Positions 7,913-12,974 of a stretch of 12,974 bases of DNA are shown in pieces. Within the stretch, counting starts at the first letter, position 1. Each line of letters opens with the position of its first letter. This DNA is from UMGS1851 sp900555605 (GTDB lineage: Bacteria > Bacillota > Clostridia > UBA1212 > UBA1255): NCBI GenBank assembly GCA_902472555.1, contig CABROF010000070.1, positions 1-12,974 of the forward strand, given 5' to 3'. Below the pieces are notes generated by a model, which worked only from the letters and a program-made list of their open reading frames with translations, made no database searches and was not told the origin of the DNA. A program made the position numbers and the translations under genes.

Positions 7913-7922
7913 AAATCTGCAC

Positions 7923-7938
7923 ATCCGTAAAAGCGGAT
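7923..7938 (+). promoter_or_regulatory. Small inverted repeat in the AraC leader
   Basis: ATCCG and CGGAT flank a 6-base spacer just upstream of the AraC ribosome site and just after the predicted start of transcription. It could be an operator or a small leader hairpin; there is no direct evidence. Confidence 0.3.
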
Positions 7939-7963
7939 TAAAAACGATGGGTGGTTCTCGTAC

Positions 7964-9031
7964 ATGATTCAAAACCAGAAATTAGCAGCATTGTTTCAGG
8001 ATCTGACAGATTCGGAGCTGATATTTCGGGAGCTGTATTTTGCAAAAAAGGACCCGGATCAGTTGCGGCGGTATCTTGCCGCGCTGCCCCGGGAACGGCA
8101 GAATCTGGTGCGGGAATGGCTGCTGGCTGAAAAAGGTGTGATTTTGTCCGAGTTGACGGAAAATCTCGTAGAGTTTGATTTTGTGGACAATATCATTGTT
8201 ACCCGTCACGCCCGCTATACGCCTGCTTTTGTCCATAAACATACATTTTTTGAGATCGTGTGCGTCCTGGAGGGAAGCTGTATCAACCGCATTGGAGATA
8301 CACAGCTTTTTATGAACGACGGTGATCTGTGCATCATTCCTCCCGGTGTTTTTCACGCACTGCAGGAGACAAAAGATAGCCATATCTGCAACATTCTGAT
8401 CAAGCACTATTCTTTAATGGAAACCTTCAGCAATTTTTTGCTGCAGAAAAATGTCCTGGCAAGCTTTTTTATTCAGTCTCTATATATGAAGAACACTGGA
8501 CATTATCTGTCCTTTCACACCGAGGGCGACGAAAAAATACAGTATCTGCTGGAAGCGCTGATTCTGGAAGGACTGCCTGACGCCGGAAAGAAGAAGGATG
8601 AGCAGCACAGTGCGCTGAAGGAAGCCTATCTGAATGCAATCTTCAATTATTTGGCACGCGGCCATGCCGAATCGGCCGATTATGACGGAATCGCTGTGAC
8701 TGACTCCCGGCTGATTATCGAAATTCAAAAATATTTGACAAATAATCTCCAGACCGCCACGCTCCAAAGCCTGGCCGCGCATTTTAACTACTCCCCTTCT
8801 TATCTGAGCCGCCTGATTCAGCAGAGCACCGGAACAAACTTTTCAAAAATTCTGCGCAGAATCAAGATCAATAAGGCCTGCAGTCTGCTGTCCAACACGG
8901 ATTTGAATGTAAACGAGATCGGAGAGCAGACCGGCTACCGCTGTCAGCGCCAATTCAATCGGGCGTTCCAGGACGTCATCCATATGACGCCCTCGGAATA
9001 CCGAAAGCAGCAGCGTCTACTGCTGCTCTGA
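7964..9031 (+). CDS. AraC-family transcriptional regulator (cupin sensor plus AraC HTH)
   Basis: A 355-residue cytoplasmic DNA-binding protein. An N-terminal segment of unknown role (1-75) precedes a cupin-like sensor (about 80-145) with HKHTFFEIVCVLEG, GDLCIIPPGVFH and other strand motifs typical of the AraC ligand pocket. A helical linker (about 150-245) leads to two helix-turn-helix units (about 250-350). These show TLQSLAAHFNYSPSYLSRLI in the first and NEIGEQTGYRCQRQFNRAF with MTPSEYRK in the second, the AraC signature. It is divergent from the wall-protein operon across 215 bases and convergent with the cytoplasmic paralogue, overlapping it by 15 bases. The likely role is sugar-responsive control of the divergent operon and perhaps of itself; the ligand is unknown. 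Its ribosome site (GGGTGG) is modest. Family assignment is secure. Confidence 0.95.
   Translation: MIQNQKLAALFQDLTDSELIFRELYFAKKDPDQLRRYLAALPRERQNLVREWLLAEKGVILSELTENLVEFDFVDNIIVTRHARYTPAFVHKHTFFEIVCVLEGSCINRIGDTQLFMNDGDLCIIPPGVFHALQETKDSHICNILIKHYSLMETFSNFLLQKNVLASFFIQSLYMKNTGHYLSFHTEGDEKIQYLLEALILEGLPDAGKKKDEQHSALKEAYLNAIFNYLARGHAESADYDGIAVTDSRLIIEIQKYLTNNLQTATLQSLAAHFNYSPSYLSRLIQQSTGTNFSKILRRIKINKACSLLSNTDLNVNEIGEQTGYRCQRQFNRAFQDVIHMTPSEYRKQQRLLLL
9006..9027. repeat. Inverted repeat across the convergent gene ends
   Basis: AGCAGCAG and CTGCTGCT form a perfect 8-base stem with a 6-base loop. It covers the last codons of both the AraC gene and cytoplasmic paralogue B. There is no T-run on either side, so it is not a standard intrinsic terminator, but it is the only structured element at this convergent junction and may end or stabilise both transcripts. 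Confidence 0.55.
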
Positions 9032-10792
9032 AGACTGCCTCTCCGCATTCCCGTATTGATAGGACAGCCGCCCGAGGGGAACCGTATCCCCGGATACGTA
9101 GTAATCCATGATGTCTTCCGGATGGATCACGCTGTCCGCAACCTTAAATCGCAGCCGGAACGCATCTGCGTGCAGGCCGATTGCCGCAAACGGCACCGAC
9201 AGCTGCATAACATTTGATTGACACGAATAGCGCAGCCATCCCGCGGAAACAAATCGGTACCCGCCCACAGAGCGCTCTAAAGAAGTCCTCCGGCTGTCGG
9301 CCGGACTGCGGTTGACGACATATTGAAACCCTTCCCAAGAATACGCGGCAGCATCCGCCTCACAGCCAGAGGACAGGCCGGAATCCACGCCGAGAAATAG
9401 GTTCATCCAGTTGCTCTGTCCGTCCTCATGAGCCGTAATATCCCGATCTGTCCGAATGTAAAAGTAAAGGTTCTCCCAGTCGTGGCAGACCCGCACCTCC
9501 CGGATAAAATTCTGGGGCGCCGGCTGTTTGTAATGAATTTTAGGGATATAACCCATATGGTCTCTTTCGATCCGCTCCGTTGCAATATTGTAAAAAACGG
9601 TTTCTACCTTCTCCCATTGGGCCGGATCGCCGCAGACGTCGATGGTACGGCAGGAGGAACACGGAATTTCAGGCTGTACGCCTTTATATCTGCGGACATG
9701 CTTGATCAGCTGCAGATAATAGTTGTCATCATAGCCGCCCTTTGTCATTTCAATATCACGGGAATATTCGATGTTGAACGTATCCACCCATAACGGAAAT
9801 CCCGGTTCTGCCTCGGAAAACAGCTTCAGCGCCGTCCATTCGTTCCAGCCTGTGACAAACACCATATCCGGGTCCACGGCCTCCGCGTGATTCCACTGCT
9901 CGATAAAATTGACGCATTTCGGGACATCGGCAGTACAGTTGCACCCGGTAATACCGGAATATCCGCGGCCGCGGTTCTCCTTGCCGCACGCAAAATGCAT
10001 ACGTTTATAAGAAAAACTGAAAGCGCCGGCCGTATGCTGTGCAACGGATACATTCATAACATCCTGGTAAACGGTCTGCGGCCGGATCCAATCCATATAC
10101 GGAAATGCCCTTTCATCCCGTTCTTCATTCGGCCACTGCGGCGGCCGGACATGGTAAAATGCCGCCTGCTCTGCCGTAAGACTGTCCGGAGGCGCAATCA
10201 TCAGCGGTTTTTCATAATTCCCGCGGAACCAAAGCTCCGGATACAGATTTTTGCTGTGAATATTGCGGAAAATATAATCTACCACATAATCGCTCCTGGT
10301 CTTTGTGAAAAATGTGACCTGCGGCACATGCCAGCCCGCCAGACGGTATTCCTCCAAAAGCGCCAGCAGCAGCGGCCAGACATTTTCATATACGATTCCG
10401 TTTGTATAATCCAGGGCGATAAAATCTATGCCGGCGGCAATAAAAAGTTCGATATGCCTGCGAAGGATATACGGATCCGCCATATTATAGTAGCCAAACA
10501 GCGGTTCTGCAAAAAAATAGTTCATGTACAGCGGCGCTTCCGGCGGCCCGGAGGGATCCCACAGCGCCTTTGGATTTGTTTTCAGCAGCTGTTCAATGTC
10601 ATAGACGTCCTCATGCCGTTCGCCCTGCTGGCCGACCCACGCAAAATAGAACATTCCCACATACCTTTTTTTATGCGGACGCCTCGAAACCGCTGCCGCT
10701 TCCTGGGGCGTCAGGGTGATCTGCCGTTTGTATGCATCCTGCGCCCATGTGCCGAAGACCGTATTTTCTATTGCCTTTTGCTTTTTGTCCAT
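9017..10792 (-). CDS. Cytoplasmic GH71/GH99-like protein with CBM9-like domain (paralogue B-cytoplasmic)
   Basis: A 591-residue protein, the same length as the cytoplasmic copy in the other operon, with no signal peptide or membrane anchor. The barrel-like region (about 44-372) has YVGMFYFAWVGQQ, YFFAEPLFGYYN (92-103), GWNEWTALKL (315-324, E318) and DTFNIEYSRDIEMTK (337-351). The CBM9-like region covers about 382-580 (NWMNLFLGVD, SNVMQLSVPFAAIGL, IMDYYVSGDTVPLGRLSY). The start at 10792 is preferred because GAGAGGGA lies seven bases upstream; a longer frame to 10885 runs back through the 3' end of the preceding gene and adds a cysteine-rich stretch unlike the paralogues. It follows the surface copy after 14 bases, so the two share a transcript. 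Two oddities: alanine replaces the asparagine of FFNEPL found in the other three, and cysteines 269, 284, 286 and 293 cluster around GRGYS. It may cleave imported fragments; the reaction is not proven. Confidence 0.82.
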   Translation of the reverse strand: MDKKQKAIENTVFGTWAQDAYKRQITLTPQEAAAVSRRPHKKRYVGMFYFAWVGQQGERHEDVYDIEQLLKTNPKALWDPSGPPEAPLYMNYFFAEPLFGYYNMADPYILRRHIELFIAAGIDFIALDYTNGIVYENVWPLLLALLEEYRLAGWHVPQVTFFTKTRSDYVVDYIFRNIHSKNLYPELWFRGNYEKPLMIAPPDSLTAEQAAFYHVRPPQWPNEERDERAFPYMDWIRPQTVYQDVMNVSVAQHTAGAFSFSYKRMHFACGKENRGRGYSGITGCNCTADVPKCVNFIEQWNHAEAVDPDMVFVTGWNEWTALKLFSEAEPGFPLWVDTFNIEYSRDIEMTKGGYDDNYYLQLIKHVRRYKGVQPEIPCSSCRTIDVCGDPAQWEKVETVFYNIATERIERDHMGYIPKIHYKQPAPQNFIREVRVCHDWENLYFYIRTDRDITAHEDGQSNWMNLFLGVDSGLSSGCEADAAAYSWEGFQYVVNRSPADSRRTSLERSVGGYRFVSAGWLRYSCQSNVMQLSVPFAAIGLHADAFRLRFKVADSVIHPEDIMDYYVSGDTVPLGRLSYQYGNAERQSSEQQ

Positions 10793-10799
10793 CTGCCGT

Positions 10800-10807
10800 T
10801 CCCTCTC
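10800..10807 (-). promoter_or_regulatory. Ribosome binding site for cytoplasmic paralogue B
   Basis: GAGAGGGA lies seven bases before the ATG at 10792 and touches the stop codon of the preceding gene (10807-10809). This favours the short start and coupled translation of the pair. Confidence 0.7.
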
Positions 10808-12852
10808 TACCGCTTTTTGCCTTTGACAGCAATCAGAACCACACAGGCGGCCACAACCACAGCGCCCGCCGCAATGATGATCCACTCGCCGGCAGAAAGG
10901 CCGGAATGCTTCTGGTTCTCATTGTTCGGATCCTCCCCGTCAGGCGCCGCGGTTGCATCTGCTTCGAATTCCGCTGCGGTCTTGCCGACATACGTATATG
11001 CAAGACGCCCCATAGGGACGGCATCCCCGGACACATAGTAATCCATAATATCTTCCGGATGTTCAATGCTGTCCGCTGCTTTAAAGCGGATTGAAAAGGC
11101 TTTGTCTTCAATTCCCACCGCACTGCGAGGAATACAGAGCTGCATAACGTTTCCCTGCACCGTACAGGAGACGCTGCAGACCTTTTCGAATTCATATTTT
11201 CCGTCTGCAGATATCTTTTCAAGAGATGTCAGGGTTTTTGATTCCGGATTTCGATTCACAATATACTGGAACGTCTCCCAGGACGGCACATCCGCGTCCG
11301 CGTTCTCAATCCCGATCAGCAGATTCATCCAGTTTTCAGCATCCGCCCTGCGCTCTGAGATCTCATTCTTCGTCTCAATCCGGAAATATAAATACTTGCT
11401 GTCATGCGTTACTTTGATATTAGTAATAAAATTTTCCGGCGCCGCCTGGGTGTAATGGTAATCCTCTGTTTTCACATACCCGTAGTGATCCCGGGCGATT
11501 TTATCCGCAGAAAGATTCAGATATGTGTTCGTCACCGCATCCCACTGCGCATCTTCGCCGTTCAGGTTAATGGTTTTGGAGACAGGCTCCCGATAATTTT
11601 CAGAAGTCAGCGCAATGCCCTTGTATGCCCGGATATTGGAAATCAGCTGCAGATAATAGTTATCCCCGTAGCCCTCCTCTGCATACGTACCATCCGCATT
11701 GCGCACATAGGCAGGCGCCTTTGTCATTTCAATATCCCGGGAAAATTCCGTGTTGAAGGTATCAACCCACAGCGGCGTAGTGCCTGCCCAATCCGCGGTC
11801 AGCTTCAGCGCCGTCCATTCGTTCCAACTGGTGACAAAAATGATTTCCGGATCCGCGGCAAGCGCAGTATCCCACTGCTCCTGGAAATTATCGCCGCGCA
11901 TAATCGCTTCGGCATTGCCGTTAACCGGATTTTCCGAGGTATAGCCTCTCCCCCAGCTTTCCTTAATGCCGCCGCCCACGCCCTGTACGGAAAAGCTGAA
12001 GGCATCTCCCGTATGCTGTGCCACCGAAACACTCATAAGGTTGGTAAAAAGGCGCTGCGGCCGAACCTTTTCCACATATGGCCAGCCGGTGGGCTCATAC
12101 TCTGCTTCCGGCCACTGCGGCGGTCGGATTGCAAAGAATTCCCGCATCTGCTCCGACAGTTCCTCTTCCCAAGCGATGATCATCGGCTTTTCTCCGCTCC
12201 CCCGAAACCACAGGCTGTCATATTTCTCCTTTCGATAGGCGCCTTTGTAAAGCTGCCCTACAACATCCCCTGATCTGGTATTAGTAAAAAACATCAGCTT
12301 GGGAACATTCCAGCCCGCCGTCTGATAAGCAAGATAAATGTCCAGCATGTTCGCCAGCACTTCGCCGTAATAAATTCCGTTTGTGAAATCAAGTGCGATA
12401 AAATCAACCCCGGCAGCAATAAACATTTCCAGATGCTTTCGGATAATATACGGATCCTGGCTGTTGTAATAGCCGTACAGCGGTTCATTGAAAAAATAGT
12501 TATATCCCACAGGCGCTGCGGCATTATCCTCCGCAATACTGAAAAGCGCATCCCGGTCCGTCCGCAGAAGCTTTGTGATATCGTACACTTCAGTCTGCGG
12601 CTCGCCCTGCTGTCCCATCCAGGTAAAATAAAACAAGCCTACATATCTATCTGTCCGATATCCGGCAACATCCGGCAGTTCCCTGCCCAATGCATCCGTA
12701 GCCGTAATATGGCTTAATGTATAATCAACGGCACTCAGGTCTGATTGTGCCTGAACCCGATATCCGGCCAGGATACCGGTCATCAAAGCAGCGGCTGCCA
12801 ATACAGTCATCGCGGTAAAGATCATTATGCGTGCAGAATTGATTTTACTCAT
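10807..12852 (-). CDS. Surface-anchored GH71/GH99-like protein with CBM9-like domain (paralogue B-surface)
   Basis: A 681-residue predicted surface enzyme. An N-terminal hydrophobic signal (about 9-30) ends near VQAQS. The barrel-like domain (about 70-412) has YVGLFYFTWMGQQ, YFFNEPLYGYYN (119-130), SWNEWTALKL (342-351, E345) and DTFNTEFSRDIEMTK (364-378). The CBM9-like domain (about 425-622) has NWMNLLIG, GNVMQLCIPRSAVGI and DIMDYYVSGDAVPMGRLAY. An acidic linker (about 625-650) leads to a transmembrane helix (about 656-676) and the tail KGKKR, so it should face outward from the membrane. The start is well supported by AGGAGG six bases upstream. It lies 82 bases after a truncated upstream gene and 14 bases before its cytoplasmic paralogue, to which it is closer in motif detail (WNEWTALKL, PLWVDTFN) than to the other surface copy. 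Enzyme class is inferred from motifs only. Confidence 0.84.
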   Translation of the reverse strand: MSKINSARIMIFTAMTVLAAAALMTGILAGYRVQAQSDLSAVDYTLSHITATDALGRELPDVAGYRTDRYVGLFYFTWMGQQGEPQTEVYDITKLLRTDRDALFSIAEDNAAAPVGYNYFFNEPLYGYYNSQDPYIIRKHLEMFIAAGVDFIALDFTNGIYYGEVLANMLDIYLAYQTAGWNVPKLMFFTNTRSGDVVGQLYKGAYRKEKYDSLWFRGSGEKPMIIAWEEELSEQMREFFAIRPPQWPEAEYEPTGWPYVEKVRPQRLFTNLMSVSVAQHTGDAFSFSVQGVGGGIKESWGRGYTSENPVNGNAEAIMRGDNFQEQWDTALAADPEIIFVTSWNEWTALKLTADWAGTTPLWVDTFNTEFSRDIEMTKAPAYVRNADGTYAEEGYGDNYYLQLISNIRAYKGIALTSENYREPVSKTINLNGEDAQWDAVTNTYLNLSADKIARDHYGYVKTEDYHYTQAAPENFITNIKVTHDSKYLYFRIETKNEISERRADAENWMNLLIGIENADADVPSWETFQYIVNRNPESKTLTSLEKISADGKYEFEKVCSVSCTVQGNVMQLCIPRSAVGIEDKAFSIRFKAADSIEHPEDIMDYYVSGDAVPMGRLAYTYVGKTAAEFEADATAAPDGEDPNNENQKHSGLSAGEWIIIAAGAVVVAACVVLIAVKGKKR

Positions 12853-12877
12853 ATCTTTCCTCCTGTTTAAATGCAGG

Positions 12878-12903
12878 TGCAGGCCGGAAGACTCCGGCCT
12901 GCA
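12878..12903. repeat. Strong intergenic hairpin before surface paralogue B
   Basis: TGCAGGCCGGA and its exact complement form an 11-base stem around a 4-base loop, between the stop of the upstream gene and the ribosome site of the surface paralogue. No T-run follows on the minus strand. It could be an mRNA processing or stability element, or a weak terminator that lowers expression of the downstream pair. Confidence 0.7.
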
Positions 12904-12910
12904 TATTCCA

Positions 12911-12930
12911 TTTTCCGACTCTCGGTAAAA
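12911..12930. repeat. Small A/T-flanked stem-loop after the upstream gene
   Basis: CCGA and TCGG pair around a 3-base loop, flanked by TTTT and AAAA that could extend the stem past one mismatch. It lies just after the TAA at 12935-12937. It is weak and may be incidental. Confidence 0.3.
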
Positions 12931-12934
12931 GGGA

Positions 12935-12974
12935 TTACTTTTTCTTTCTTACCAATACAACGATCACGGCGATC
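12935..12974 (-). CDS. C-terminal tail of an upstream anchored protein (cut by window edge)
   Basis: The minus strand enters the window in an open frame that reads IAVIVVLVRKKK and then TAA at 12935-12937. A run of aliphatic residues followed by RKKK is the end of a membrane-spanning anchor, as in sortase substrates or in the two surface paralogues here. Only 12 residues are visible, so the body is unknown. It is on the same strand and 82 bases upstream of the surface glycosidase-like gene, so it may belong to that operon. Confidence 0.6.
   Translation of the reverse strand, partial: IAVIVVLVRKKK

Noticed and set aside
7749..7922. N-terminal extension of the wall-anchored protein by 58 residues
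   Set aside because: It would place the signal peptide internally and ignore a strong AGGAGG before 7748; the stretch is the divergent promoter region.
9887..11038. Long plus-strand open frame of 383 codons across the junction of the two paralogue B genes
   Set aside because: It lies antisense to two well-supported genes, has no ribosome site or recognisable motif, and its composition is rich in Arg, Ile and His as expected of a shadow frame.
11404..12273. Plus-strand open frame of 289 codons inside surface paralogue B
   Set aside because: Same reason: it mirrors conserved codons of the sense gene and shows no protein features of its own.

Overview
This window looks like a carbohydrate-use locus from a Gram-positive Firmicute, probably a gut clostridium of the Lachnospiraceae type. 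The reasons are strong AGGAGG ribosome binding sites, a sortase-like IPVTGD wall-anchor tail, a cupin-plus-HTH AraC regulator, tightly packed operons of glycan-active enzymes, and a base composition of roughly even GC. The taxonomic guess is inference. No rRNA, tRNA, CRISPR array, insertion sequence or transporter gene was seen.

Layout, from right to left along the minus strand. At 12935-12974 is the last dozen codons of a membrane- or wall-anchored protein. After an 82-base gap holding a strong hairpin comes a surface-anchored two-domain glycosidase-like protein (12852-10807). It is followed after 14 bases by a cytoplasmic paralogue (10792-9017). Next, on the plus strand, is an AraC-family regulator (7964-9031), whose 3' end overlaps the end of the previous gene tail to tail. 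Divergent from the regulator is a second minus-strand operon. It encodes a wall-anchored protein with three jelly-roll-like repeats (7748-6027), a cytoplasmic two-domain paralogue (5967-4192), a surface-anchored paralogue (4202-2133) and an alpha-L-rhamnosidase of the GH78 type cut by the window edge (2136-1). The last three genes are coupled by short gaps or overlaps.

The centre of interest is the set of four paralogues. Each has an N-terminal GH71/GH99/WbsX-like barrel carrying a [GS]WNEW motif and a C-terminal CBM9-like beta domain. Two have an N-terminal export segment and a C-terminal membrane anchor; two have neither and should stay in the cytoplasm. The two from each operon resemble each other most, so each operon appears to carry a matched surface/cytoplasm pair. 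All four lack the second glutamate (NEWxE) that is catalytic in classical GH99 enzymes. The family may therefore be a distinct or mechanistically changed glycosidase group.

A working model, which is inference: the wall-anchored triple-repeat protein captures a glycan at the cell surface, the membrane-anchored enzymes cut it, the cytoplasmic copies process imported fragments, and the rhamnosidase removes rhamnose caps. The AraC protein would sense a sugar product and control the divergent operon.
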